Source: Bacteroidia bacterium (GTDB taxonomy: Bacteria > Bacteroidota > Bacteroidia > Bacteroidales > Azobacteroidaceae). Taken from it: 43,505 bases of DNA. Of this stretch, positions 26,736 through 36,600 are shown piece after piece. Within the stretch, counting starts at the first letter, position 1, and the number at the start of each line of letters is the position of its first letter. The notes beneath the pieces are model-generated. The model searched no databases. It was not told the DNA's origin and worked only from the letters and a program-made list of their open reading frames with translations. The DNA is taken from assembly GCA_025999115.1 (NCBI GenBank), contig BNWW01000013.1, positions 1 through 43,505 on the forward strand, read 5' to 3'. The position numbers were made by a program, and so were the translations under genes.

Positions 26736-27374
26736 ATGAGAAGATCATTTTTGATAGTAAGCATTTTATTGTCAGTCTTTAACGGAAATTTCTTTTCGCA
26801 AAACGAACGAAAACTCAGCGAAAGCGAAAAAGTAGTTTTTGAGCAAAAAATCGTTGAACAATCGAAAAAAATCAAAACGCTGCAATGCGCTTTTGTGCAG
26901 GAAAAAACTTCGAGTCTGGTGGTGGAAAAATCGGTTGCAAAAGGTGTTTTGCTCTATCAATCGCCGTCTGCACTGCGTTGGGAATACAGCGAGCCGACTT
27001 CCTCCACCCTGATTTTGAACGGCAACAACGCCGCTTTGCTGGATAAAAACGGCAAAAAAGTGGGCAATGAAAAAATGCTCAAACAACTCGGTGGAATTAT
27101 TATTTCGATGATAAACGGCAGTGGAATTGCGGGCAACAAGCAATTTACAAGCGAATTTTATGAAACCGGCAACGCGCAATTGTTGGTTGTTTTAACGCCT
27201 ATACAAAAACGATTGAAAGAGTTTTATAGCAAAATCGAACTGAAAATCGACCCTAAAACTCTGCTTGCCAACGAAATAATTTTGAATGAAAAATCAGGTG
27301 ATAAAACTGTTATTTCGTTGATAGATAAAAAATTAAATTTAGAAATTTCTTCAGCTAAATTTAAGATAAAATGA
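26736..27374 (+). CDS. LolA-like outer membrane lipoprotein carrier
   Basis: A 212-residue periplasmic protein with a signal peptide. The LolA pattern is clear: LQCAFVQEKTSSLV, then KGVLLYQSPSALRWEYSEPTSSTLILNG, and LKEFYSKIELKIDPKTLLANEIIL. LolA-fold proteins have an open hydrophobic barrel. In pigment clusters they probably shuttle the hydrophobic polyene lipid across the periplasm together with the MMPL exporter, and are separate from the housekeeping LolA. Overlaps the next gene by 4 bases. Confidence 0.87.
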   Translation: MRRSFLIVSILLSVFNGNFFSQNERKLSESEKVVFEQKIVEQSKKIKTLQCAFVQEKTSSLVVEKSVAKGVLLYQSPSALRWEYSEPTSSTLILNGNNAALLDKNGKKVGNEKMLKQLGGIIISMINGSGIAGNKQFTSEFYETGNAQLLVVLTPIQKRLKEFYSKIELKIDPKTLLANEIILNEKSGDKTVISLIDKKLNLEISSAKFKIK

Positions 27375-27751
27375 TTTTAAAAGATAATTTATTTACGATA
27401 GAAAATCAAAATGTGGCTGATGGAAAAGCTGCTTTTCGAGTAAAATTGAATGCGGAACATTTTATCTATCAAGCGCATTTTCCCAACAATCCGATTACGC
27501 CCGGCGTGTGCCTTATACAAATGGCAGTGGAACTTTTCGATTTCGTAAAAACGGCGAATTTCAATATTAAAACGCTGAAAAACGTGAAATTTACCGCGCC
27601 AATCAGCCCGTTGGAATTTCCCGAAGTGGATTTTTTGCTCGAATTTTCCGAAAACGAAAATCAGTGGCAAATCAAAGCGATTGTGAAGGAAAAAGAAACG
27701 ATTTTTGTGAAAATCAGTATGTTATTGGTTGCCGCTAACGATAAAAAATGA
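27371..27751 (+). CDS. FabZ/FabA-like dehydratase subunit lacking catalytic Glu (ApeI-like)
   Basis: A 126-residue hotdog protein. AHFPNNPITPGVCLIQMAVEL aligns with the FabZ motif GHFPxxPxxPGVLxxEAMAQ. The catalytic His is kept as His36, but the catalytic Glu is replaced by Gln50. It should dehydrate 3-hydroxyacyl-ACP, most likely only together with the His-less subunit at 18548, which keeps the Glu. ATGA overlaps at both ends show coupling to the LolA-like and glycosyltransferase genes. Confidence 0.85.
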   Translation: MILKDNLFTIENQNVADGKAAFRVKLNAEHFIYQAHFPNNPITPGVCLIQMAVELFDFVKTANFNIKTLKNVKFTAPISPLEFPEVDFLLEFSENENQWQIKAIVKEKETIFVKISMLLVAANDKK

Positions 27752-28497
27752 AAATTTGTATAATAATTCCTGTTTATAATAGCGAAGAATTGATAGCTGG
27801 TGTTGTCAAATCCGTTTTGCAATGCGCTGAAAATCTGATTGTTGTAAATGACGGATCGACAGACGGAACGATGGAAAAACTTGTTAAGTTTCAAAAACTT
27901 AACAAGTTTGAACTTATATCTTACGAAAAAAATCGCGGAAAAGGTTACGCCTTGCAACAAGGTTTCCGGCGCGCATTGAAACTCGGTTTTACGCACGCCA
28001 TCACGATGGACGCCGACGGACAACATTTGGCAAGCGATTTGGAAATAATGACAAAAGCAGCTGAAAATCAACCGAATGCGCTGATTGTCGGCGCACGGAA
28101 ATTCGACAACCCCAATATGCCGCAAGGCAACGTTTTTGCCAACAATTTCTCTAATTTTTGGTTTGCATTGCAAACCGGCCAACGATTGCCCGATACGCAG
28201 ACCGGTTTTCGCGTTTATCCATTGCAAAAAATAGGTAAAATGCGTTTATTTACAAAACGTTACGAGGCGGAATTGGAATTGCTGGTGCGTTGTGCTTGGT
28301 GCAATATACGGTTGGTGTCGCAGCCGGTAAATGTGTATTATCCGCCTGTAAATGAGCGATTTTCGCATTTCAGAAAGGGCAAAGATTTTTTCAGAATTTC
28401 AATATTAAATACGGTTTTGTGCTTTCTTGCTGTGGTTTACGGCTATCCGAGTATGTTAATCCGAAAAATAGGTAATAGATGTCCAATTTGTTTCTAA
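27748..28497 (+). CDS. Family 2 glycosyltransferase (DPM1-like)
   Basis: A 249-residue GT-A enzyme: IIIPVYNSEELI, VVNDGSTDGT, and the metal-binding MDADGQH, then DTQTGFRVYP. The C-terminal segment has one hydrophobic stretch (ISILNTVLCFLAVVYGY). It probably adds a sugar or other group to the polyene lipid or its carrier. A family C palindrome is read in frame at residues 44-54, directly after the NDGSTDGT loop. It overlaps the exporter gene by 19 bases. Confidence 0.9.
   Translation: MKICIIIPVYNSEELIAGVVKSVLQCAENLIVVNDGSTDGTMEKLVKFQKLNKFELISYEKNRGKGYALQQGFRRALKLGFTHAITMDADGQHLASDLEIMTKAAENQPNALIVGARKFDNPNMPQGNVFANNFSNFWFALQTGQRLPDTQTGFRVYPLQKIGKMRLFTKRYEAELELLVRCAWCNIRLVSQPVNVYYPPVNERFSHFRKGKDFFRISILNTVLCFLAVVYGYPSMLIRKIGNRCPICF
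27877..27909. repeat. Family C palindrome in glycosyltransferase gene
   Basis: AAACTTGTTAAGTTT and its exact reverse complement are separated by CAA, a perfect 15-base-arm hairpin. It is read in frame as KLVKFQKLNKF. A related copy lies at 31640-31672. Confidence 0.88.
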
Positions 28498-31400
28498 AAA
28501 TATTCAATTTTTTTCAACGCCGCAAAATGTTTTTGTGGTTGCTGTTGGCGGTTCTTGCCGGGCTGCTGGTTTTTTCTGCTTCGCGGATTTCGTTTGTGGA
28601 AGATATTTCTTCGTTTTTGCCGAATAATGCTGATAATAAGCGGATTAACGAGGCATATCAGAAAATTGGGGCGGCAAATAAAATCCTGGTAACTTTTTCG
28701 CAAAAAGACAGGACGATTGATTTGGATGTAGACTTGCTAACCGATGCTGCTACTCGTTTCGCCGAGATTTTGCTGGGAAGCGATAATGCCGTACATATCA
28801 AAGAGTTGATGTATGAAATAGATGGCGAGAAAATGAGCGAAGTAACTGATTTTATTACGCAAAACCTGCCTTATTTTCTCGAAGAAGCAGATTATACAAG
28901 GATCGATAGTTTGATACAACTGCAAAATATTGAAAATCTGTTGAAAGCGGACAAAGAACTGCTGATGTCGCCCATGGGCGGCTTTGTGCGGAACGTAATT
29001 TTGAACGATCCGCTGCATTTTTCGCAAAACGCACTGAAAAATCTGGAGGTTTTTAAGCAAAATGATAACTATAATACCGATAACGGATTCCTTTTCAACG
29101 CACAAGGCGAATGTATCGTTACCATTACTTCTAAATATCCGGTTTCGGAAACGGCGAACAACAAACTGTTGGCAAACGAAATCTATCAGACTGTAAATCA
29201 GACTAAAAGCGAGTTTAATAACGAAATAAACATTGTGCCGTTCGGTGCGGCTTTGATTTCGATTACCAACGCCGGCCAAATCAAAAGCGACTCGATTTTT
29301 GCTGTTTCGGTGGCCATGATTTTAATTCTTGCGCTGTTGTTTTATTTTTTCCGCAACTTCAAAAGCCTGTTTTTTATTGCCGTTTCGGTGGTTTTTGGCG
29401 CGTTGTTTTCGCTCGGCGTGATTGTGTTTTTCAAATCGACCGTTTCAATTATTGCCGTTGGCATTGCCTCGATTATTTTTGGTATCGCTATTAATTATCC
29501 ACTGCATTTTTTGGCGCATTTTCGGCACAATTCCAACGTAAAACTGACGATTAAAGAAATAGTTAATCCGTTGTTAATCGGAAATATAACTACCGTTGGA
29601 GCGTTTCTTGCGCTACTCTTTATTTCGTCGCCGGCGATGCATGATTTGGGACTTTTTTCGTCGTTTTTGCTGGTGGGAACAATTGTTTTTGTGTTGATAT
29701 TTCTTCCTCAGTTCCTCACCACCCGTCATTCCCGAGAAGGCGGGAATCTCCTCAAAAATCAGGAGATTGCGAGTCAAGCCCGCAATGACGGACACATCTT
29801 CACTCGTTTATCCGAATTTTCCCCCGAAAAAAACAAATGGATCGTACTGATTTTTCTCGTTTTTACGATGGTGTTGTTCTTTTTCAGTTTCGGAACAAAA
29901 TTTGAAACTAACTTGCAGGCAATCAATTACATGACCGATGAGCAACGCACGGAAATGAATAAATTGATTGAAGAAAATAAAGGCAAAGGCAAAACGCTTT
30001 ATGTGGTTGCGGAAGGACAAAATGTTGATGATGCGTTAGTAAATTACAATTTTGTGTTGGGGCATTTGAACTTTTTTCAAGAACATAGACCAAATTATGT
30101 TAAAAATTATTCGGGAATTGGTAATTTTTTCCCTTCAAAGGATGTTCAAAAGGAAAAAATTGAACGCTGGAACAGTTTTTGGGAATGGAATGGTAGCGCT
30201 GAACACGATTGTTCAAAAAAAGATTTATTTACAGGAAATTTGAAAGCATTAGCCAAGAAACAGGGTTTTAACGAAAATGTTTTTGACAATTTCATTTCAT
30301 TATTAAATACCGATTTTCAGCCGCAAAACTTTGAATATTTCACCCCTGTTTTTAAAAATATGGGTGAAAACTATTTTTCAATTTCTGATGATAAAATTTT
30401 GATTTATACAATTTTGAATTGTGATGAAGGCCAAAAGCAAACCATTGAAAATCAAATAACAGAGAATAATCCGTACGTTTTTGCGTTCGACGACACGTCC
30501 ATTGGCAAAAAAATGGTTGACGCGCTTTCGTTAGATTTCAATAACGTGCTGTATATCTGCGCATTTATCGTTTTTATTTTCCTGTTTTTCTCATTCGGAA
30601 GAATAGAAATTGCGATTTTAACTTTTATTCCGATGGCTGTCGGCTGGGTCTGGATTTTGGGGCTGATGAACATTTTCGACCTGAAATTCAACATTGTCAA
30701 TATCATTCTTGCTACTTTTATTTTCGGGCAGGGCGACGATTACACCATTTTTGTTACCGAAGGGCTGATTTACGAATATACTTACCGTAAAAAAATGCTC
30801 GCCTCGTTCAAAAATTCAATCATTTTGTCAGCAACTATTTTGTTTATTGCTATCGGAATGTTGATTTTTGCCAAACACCCTGCCATGCGCTCTTTGGCGG
30901 AACTGACGATTGTAGGGATGATTTCGGTTGTGGCTTGTGCATATCTGCTTCCGCCGCTGATTTACAAGTGGTTAGTGTATAAAAAAGGGAAAAATCGTAT
31001 AATGCCGGTTACGCTTTGGAACTTATCAAAAACCGTTTTTTCATTTATAATATTTTTCATTTGTTCAATCATTGTAACGCTTGCGGGATTTTTTATCCTC
31101 ACCATCGGTGGAAAATCGAAACGACATAAATTGCTGTATCACCGGTTTTTATGCAATGGATTTAGAATTTTGGCAAAACTGATGCCGCAGGTTAAACATA
31201 AAATTCATAACCTTTCGGGTGAAAATTTTGAAAAACCGGCCATAATCATTTGCAACCACCAAAGCCACTTGGATTTGCTTTATACGCTGATGTTGTCGCC
31301 GAAAATGATTACGCTGACGAATAAATGGGTTTGGAATTCGCCGTTTTACGGTTGGATTATTCGTTACGCCGATTTTTTGCCTGTGGCCGATGGCATTGAG

Positions 31401-32063
31401 CAACACGCTGATACGCTGAAAAAATTTGTGGATGACGGTTATTCGATTTTGGTGTTTCCCGAAGGCACGCGCTCGGTGGATTGTTCGATCAACCGCTTTC
31501 ACAAAGGGGCGTTCTATCTTGCCGAAAAACTCAATTTGGATATTTTGTCCGTAATAATTCACGGTATCGGACACGTTTTTCCCAAACAGGAATTTATTTT
31601 AAGAAAAGGCGAAGTGAATATTGAGATTTGCGAACGGCAAAACCTGTTAAGTTTCAAAAATTTAACAGGTTTAAACGACAACTTGCCTCTGCTTGAAACA
31701 GCCAAACATTTCCGCCGTTTTTATCAGGAAAAATACTCGGAACTGGCAAAAAAAATCGAAACCCCCGAATATTTTAAAGATTTGGTGTTGAAAAATTACA
31801 TTTATAAAGGTGCGACCATTGAACGAAACGCAAAAAAGAGGCTGAAAAAGCACAACAATTTTGCAGAAGAAATTGAAAAACTGCCTGAAACAGGTGAAAT
31901 TACAATCACAAACAGCGGACAAGGCGAATTTGCCTTAATGGCGGCGCTTGTGCGTAAAAATCTGAAAATAAAGGCGATAGAACCTGATTTAGATAAATTG
32001 GAAATTGCTCGAAACTGCGTTTCCAAACCGGCTAATTTAGAATTTTACAATTATGGTGCATAA
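28479..32063 (+). CDS. MMPL exporter fused to PlsC-like acyltransferase and MT-like tail
   Basis: A 1194-residue multidomain inner-membrane protein. Residues about 15-830 are an MMPL/RND-type exporter with two sets of membrane helices (first near 265-410, second near 690-820; GDDYTIFVTEGLIYEY is typical). Residues about 900-1070 are a PlsC acyltransferase with His927-QSHL-Asp932 and FPEGTR at 993-998. The last about 110 residues resemble a truncated SAM-binding Rossmann fold (ITNSGQGEFALMAALVRKNLKIKAIEPD). Likely role: extraction of the polyene lipid from the inner membrane, coupled to acyl transfer. A family A doublet (416-438) and a family C palindrome (1054-1065) are read in frame. Confidence 0.88.
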   Translation: MSNLFLKIFNFFQRRKMFLWLLLAVLAGLLVFSASRISFVEDISSFLPNNADNKRINEAYQKIGAANKILVTFSQKDRTIDLDVDLLTDAATRFAEILLGSDNAVHIKELMYEIDGEKMSEVTDFITQNLPYFLEEADYTRIDSLIQLQNIENLLKADKELLMSPMGGFVRNVILNDPLHFSQNALKNLEVFKQNDNYNTDNGFLFNAQGECIVTITSKYPVSETANNKLLANEIYQTVNQTKSEFNNEINIVPFGAALISITNAGQIKSDSIFAVSVAMILILALLFYFFRNFKSLFFIAVSVVFGALFSLGVIVFFKSTVSIIAVGIASIIFGIAINYPLHFLAHFRHNSNVKLTIKEIVNPLLIGNITTVGAFLALLFISSPAMHDLGLFSSFLLVGTIVFVLIFLPQFLTTRHSREGGNLLKNQEIASQARNDGHIFTRLSEFSPEKNKWIVLIFLVFTMVLFFFSFGTKFETNLQAINYMTDEQRTEMNKLIEENKGKGKTLYVVAEGQNVDDALVNYNFVLGHLNFFQEHRPNYVKNYSGIGNFFPSKDVQKEKIERWNSFWEWNGSAEHDCSKKDLFTGNLKALAKKQGFNENVFDNFISLLNTDFQPQNFEYFTPVFKNMGENYFSISDDKILIYTILNCDEGQKQTIENQITENNPYVFAFDDTSIGKKMVDALSLDFNNVLYICAFIVFIFLFFSFGRIEIAILTFIPMAVGWVWILGLMNIFDLKFNIVNIILATFIFGQGDDYTIFVTEGLIYEYTYRKKMLASFKNSIILSATILFIAIGMLIFAKHPAMRSLAELTIVGMISVVACAYLLPPLIYKWLVYKKGKNRIMPVTLWNLSKTVFSFIIFFICSIIVTLAGFFILTIGGKSKRHKLLYHRFLCNGFRILAKLMPQVKHKIHNLSGENFEKPAIIICNHQSHLDLLYTLMLSPKMITLTNKWVWNSPFYGWIIRYADFLPVADGIEQHADTLKKFVDDGYSILVFPEGTRSVDCSINRFHKGAFYLAEKLNLDILSVIIHGIGHVFPKQEFILRKGEVNIEICERQNLLSFKNLTGLNDNLPLLETAKHFRRFYQEKYSELAKKIETPEYFKDLVLKNYIYKGATIERNAKKRLKKHNNFAEEIEKLPETGEITITNSGQGEFALMAALVRKNLKIKAIEPDLDKLEIARNCVSKPANLEFYNYGA
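29725..29791. repeat. Family A doublet in exporter gene
   Basis: The left arm GTCATTCCCGAGAAGGCGGG plus AATCTCC and the right arm GGAGATTGCGAGTCAAGCCC plus GCAATGACGG are two different hairpins with inverted outer ends GTCATT / AATGAC. It is read in frame as RHSREGGNLLKNQEIASQ and ARNDG, between membrane helices. Confidence 0.88.
31640..31672. repeat. Family C palindrome in the acyltransferase domain
   Basis: AAACCTGTTAAGTTT, loop CAA, then AAATTTAACAGGTTT: a hairpin with one mismatch in 15. It is read in frame as NLLSFKNLTGL, just past the acyltransferase domain of the exporter fusion. Confidence 0.85.
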
Positions 32064-33561
32064 ACACGATATAATCATAATTGGCAGCGGTTTAGGTGGC
32101 TTGACGTGCGGCTATATTTTGGCGAAAAACGGATATAGAGTTACCATTTTGGAAAAAAATGCGCAACTCGGCGGTTGTCTGCAAACGTTTTCGCGGCAGG
32201 GCGTGAAGTTTGAAACGGGTATGCACTACATTGGCTCGATGGACAAGGGCGAAACGCTGTACAAGTTTTTCAACTACCTCGACTTGCTAAAAGATGTGCA
32301 ATTAAGTCGTTTGGATACAACTGCTTATGATATTATCTCCATTGGCGACGAGCGATTCCCGTTTGCCAATGGGGCGGAAAATTTTGTCCGCCAACTTTCC
32401 GAATTTTTTCCAAAAGAACGGACAAATTTGGAAAATTATTACCGCACCATAGCCGATGTGGCGCAAAAATCGCCGCTTTATTCGCTGAATTTCAGCAATG
32501 AACAAGCTTTTCTGGTGGCGAAATATATTCAGCAAAGTGCCGGTGGATTTATTGATTCCGTTACCGGCAATAAACTGTTACAGAGCGTCTTATCCGGAAC
32601 TGTTCCGCTTTATGCAGGCGAGCGGGATAAAACGCCGTTTTACATTCATGCCCTTATCAACGATTTTTACAACAAAAGCGCCTTTCGCATCATTGGCGGT
32701 AGCGATGCGATTACAAAATCCTTAGTCGCTTCCATTCGGAAAATGGGCGGAACGGTCATTACAAATGCCGAAGTAACAAACATCAACTGCAACGAAAGTC
32801 AGGCGGTCAGTGTGTCGCTGAAAAACGGCGAAACGTTGTCGGGCGATTATTTTATATCCAATGTACACCCGATGCGAATGATTGAACTTGTTGATTCTCA
32901 CTTGATTAGAAAAGCATATCGGCATCGGATTGAGCGTTTGGATAATACGGCAGGTAATTTTACTGTTTATCTAAAATTCAAACCTAACACAGTAAAGTAT
33001 TGTAATTCAAATGTTTTTCATTATGAAAGCCCGGAAGACGTTTGGCGCGGCGGCAATTATACATCCGAAACGTGGGGTCGCAATTTTCTCTATATGCACC
33101 TTTGTTCCTCTGAAAATCAGGCATTTGCAGACGGCGCCATTTTGATGACTTATATGAATTTCGACGATGTGGCTCAATGGCAGGGAACGAAAATTGAACG
33201 GCGAGGCGCTGATTATCAATTGTTTAAACAACGAAAGGCGGAACGTTTACTGTCGCTTTTGGAACGGAAAATACCGGATACATTGGCCAATATTGAAACT
33301 TTTTACACCTCCACGCCGCTCACTTACCTCGACTACACAGGCACGGAACGCGGTTCGATGTACGGCATTTTGCGCGACTGCACAGAGCCGATGCAAACAC
33401 TTGTCAGTCAGCGCACAAAAATTCCGAATTTGTTTCAAACAGGGCAAAACATCAATTCGCATGGCATTCTCGGCGTAATCATTGGTTCCATTATCACGTC
33501 AGCCGAATTACTGGGAATCAATACGATTATTGAACAGATAAAGGGTAACGCAGATTTATAG
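32053..33561 (+). CDS. CrtI/retinol-saturase-like FAD-dependent oxidoreductase
   Basis: A 502-residue flavoprotein with the N-terminal dinucleotide fold IIIIGSGLGGLTCGYILAKN and the motif ILEKNAQLGGCLQTF. The C-terminal NLFQTGQNINSHGILGVIIGS is the typical FAD-binding end. It belongs to the phytoene desaturase / retinol saturase group, which acts on conjugated polyenes. In this cluster it may oxidise or isomerise the polyene; the exact reaction is not known to me. It overlaps the exporter gene by 11 bases and is the last gene of the cluster. Confidence 0.87.
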   Translation: MVHKHDIIIIGSGLGGLTCGYILAKNGYRVTILEKNAQLGGCLQTFSRQGVKFETGMHYIGSMDKGETLYKFFNYLDLLKDVQLSRLDTTAYDIISIGDERFPFANGAENFVRQLSEFFPKERTNLENYYRTIADVAQKSPLYSLNFSNEQAFLVAKYIQQSAGGFIDSVTGNKLLQSVLSGTVPLYAGERDKTPFYIHALINDFYNKSAFRIIGGSDAITKSLVASIRKMGGTVITNAEVTNINCNESQAVSVSLKNGETLSGDYFISNVHPMRMIELVDSHLIRKAYRHRIERLDNTAGNFTVYLKFKPNTVKYCNSNVFHYESPEDVWRGGNYTSETWGRNFLYMHLCSSENQAFADGAILMTYMNFDDVAQWQGTKIERRGADYQLFKQRKAERLLSLLERKIPDTLANIETFYTSTPLTYLDYTGTERGSMYGILRDCTEPMQTLVSQRTKIPNLFQTGQNINSHGILGVIIGSIITSAELLGINTIIEQIKGNADL

Positions 33562-33594
33562 CAAAAATTAACATATCCGAATCGTTTTTTCCAT

Positions 33595-33602
33595 TACCTT
33601 TG
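33595..33602 (+). promoter_or_regulatory. -7 promoter box of the T9SS cargo gene
   Basis: TACCTTTG matches the Bacteroidota -7 consensus and lies 48 bases before the chosen ATG (33651). No clear -33 element is visible. It marks the end of the pigment operon. Confidence 0.5.
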
Positions 33603-33650
33603 TCGGATGTTTTTATAAGAATGAATGTAAAAAATTCAAATAAATTTAGA

Positions 33651-36600
33651 ATGAATAAATTATTTTCTACTCTGTTATTAGTTTTGACAACCTTTTCGGT
33701 TCAAGCACAACCTTTTTTTATTATGGAAAGCAACCGTGAAATGGATCCCACTTCTATCTCTTCCGACGGCAATTATGTGGTGGGAAAAGTCGGCCTCGGT
33801 ACCGTTCTAACCGGCCGTAACAGTTTTGTGTGGACAAAAGCCGGCGGCCTTCAAGAATGGGATATCGATAAAATAAATGCCGACAGTTTGGGTTCCTGCG
33901 CACGCGGCGTTTCGTTGAACGGAAGGGTAGTGGGCGTTAGTCCCGATCCGAATACCGTGGTTTCCGACGGAATAGATCCTCCTACTTTTTTTCCTTATAT
34001 TACCGGAGCATTCAGAGATATAAACGCCGGTGAATGGACGATACTTCCCTTGCCTGCACAGCAGCCGTATTACGGATTATCTAATCGTGCCAATGCGGTT
34101 ACCGACAACGGCAATATTATCGTGGGCGGTTTTTCGGCCGGAGGTTTGGGGCAACGCTGGTCGGCCGGCTATTGGGATGTGAGCGATCCCGCTCATCCCG
34201 TTAAGCGTGAATTATTGGCCAATACGGCCGGTAATGATTCGGAATTATTGGCCGTTTCGGGTAATGGAAAAGTAATGGGCGGCCATGAAAACGGCAATTC
34301 CCGTTTATGGATTTATAATGAAAATAATTCGCAATACGAGAAAACCCCGGTTACCGGATCAGGTGGCGGCGAAATTACCGCTATCAGCCAAAACGGCCGG
34401 TATGCAGTTTTTGCCGATGTGGAAAAAGGTTTTCGTGCAGTTATTTACGATATTCAAAAAAGTTTACTGATAAATTTTGATAATAATCCACTTACCGGCG
34501 CCTCCGGTTATTCTACACCTTTAGGCGTTTCAAACGACGGTATTGTGGTCGGCTATTGGGGACGTGCGGCTGTTGGGCCTTTGCAGGGTTCTTCCGAAAC
34601 ACGTAGAGCATTTATCTATACCAAAACTTTGGGAATGATTGAATTAGATACTTTATTGACGGATCTGGGCATTGATTATCAAGGCGTGAAGTTATTGGCT
34701 GCTACCGGTATTTCCGCCGATGGAAGAAAAATTATCGGTTATGGAAAAAAAGAGAATAAACAAGTGGCGTTTTATGTTGAAATTCCCGAAATAGCTACCA
34801 ATTGGTTGCCTGTGCAACAGGAACGGATCGAATCGCCGGCTTACGGACAAATTCGTTTGACTTGGGCAAAACCCGAAACATCCGGAGATGCTACCTTGGT
34901 GGGATATGCTGTGTATGCGGAAGATATTCGTTTAACCGAAATTACAGATCCGGAAACATTATCTTATTCGATTGAAAATGTGGAAGATGGAACTTATCAT
35001 TATACGATTCGCGCCATCTATCAACAGGAGGAAGATCGCATCGCATCGATAGCTGGTAAAATATTGAACATCACAATCGGCCGCAAACCTTTCCCGTTTT
35101 TCGACGATTTCAGCGATTATCAACCCGGCGGCCCGGTATTGGAAGTAATGGAAATATTGGAAGAAATTCCCTTGAGTACAGGTTATTGGGATGTTTCAAA
35201 CAACACGGTCGCTTTTTCCAATACGTGGAAAGCAAGCGAGTTTGGCTATGCGCATTGGTGCGCTCGTTTCGTTACGCCCGGCGGCAGTAATTACAGCGAA
35301 AGTTTGACTTCTCCGTATTTTTCGACTGTGGGCGTTGAAAAGGTCTTTTTGTCGTTCAATATCATGGTTCCCGCCGGCACGGCAAACGATAAAGTGTCGG
35401 TCGAAATTTTTGACGGCAGTCAATGGTCGCCGGTAGAAGATATTTTAGCCACCGGCAACAATAAATGGATTTACAAGACCTACGACGTAAGTTCTTTGGC
35501 TAATAAAGAAAATGTTCGTTTCCGTTTTCGTGCGCAGGGAACTTCGGGTACCTTGCAATGGATAGTGGATAATGTGGAATTTGCCGATAGCAATCATCGC
35601 ATGAATACCAATCCGCCGCTGACTATTTCGGCGCGTGAAGTTCCCGAAGAAGGAACCGTTCACGTGAATTGGTCTAATCCCGAAGGCTTTGTCGATTTGC
35701 GTTATATGTGGGACGATCAAGTCTATCAAGGCGCTATTGCCAATAATCAGTACCCGTTTATCGCCGCCAATATGTATCCGGCCGAAGATTTGAAAGATTA
35801 TGACGGTTATTACCTCACATCCATTTCTTTTTGGCGCACAACCAATCCGAATTTTTCTAATTTGCCTGCGCCTTCATTTCGTTGGTTTGCTGCTGTAGGC
35901 GATGAACGAATTGTAGATGAACCGGTTAGCGATCCGCAATTGAAATGGAATACGGTGCAATTGGAACATCCCGTGCAAATTGATGTTACCAAACCCTTGT
36001 ATTACGGAGTGGAAGTGGAAACCTGCGATTTAAGGGATTGGCCGGTTGGTTCCGCCACGTTTTATTCAACCGATACAAATGGTGGAAAGGATATGATAGT
36101 CGCCGATGGTCGCGGAAATATCTATTCGGAAACTAACGGTCTTACCTGGCGCACTCTGAAGCAAGATAATCCTGATATGGCTTTCGATTTATTCAGTATC
36201 CGCGCCGTTTTGGCAAAAGATCCGGAGAAAACGCCTCAAAAAAATATCCGCGGATATCAACTGTTTCGGAATGATGTGGCCGTATATGACCAATTGTTCT
36301 TAGGAACTTCTAACTTGGTTACCTTGAATAACTATACGGACTTGAATCCGCTGCCGGCCGGTCAGGAAGCGTGTTATTCGGTGCGGATTTATTATACATC
36401 GCAAGTTTGGTCGGAGAATGCTACCGCTTGCGTAACCATTAACAGCATTCCCCTTACAGCTTCGGAAAACGGTTTGAAAGTCTATCCGAATCATATTCGG
36501 AAAGGCGAAACTTTGCGCGTGGAAGCGCCTCAAACAAGCAAAAGTTTGCAACTCCAATTGTTTGATTTATCTGGTAAAAAAGTGCAGGAAGTAAAAATAC

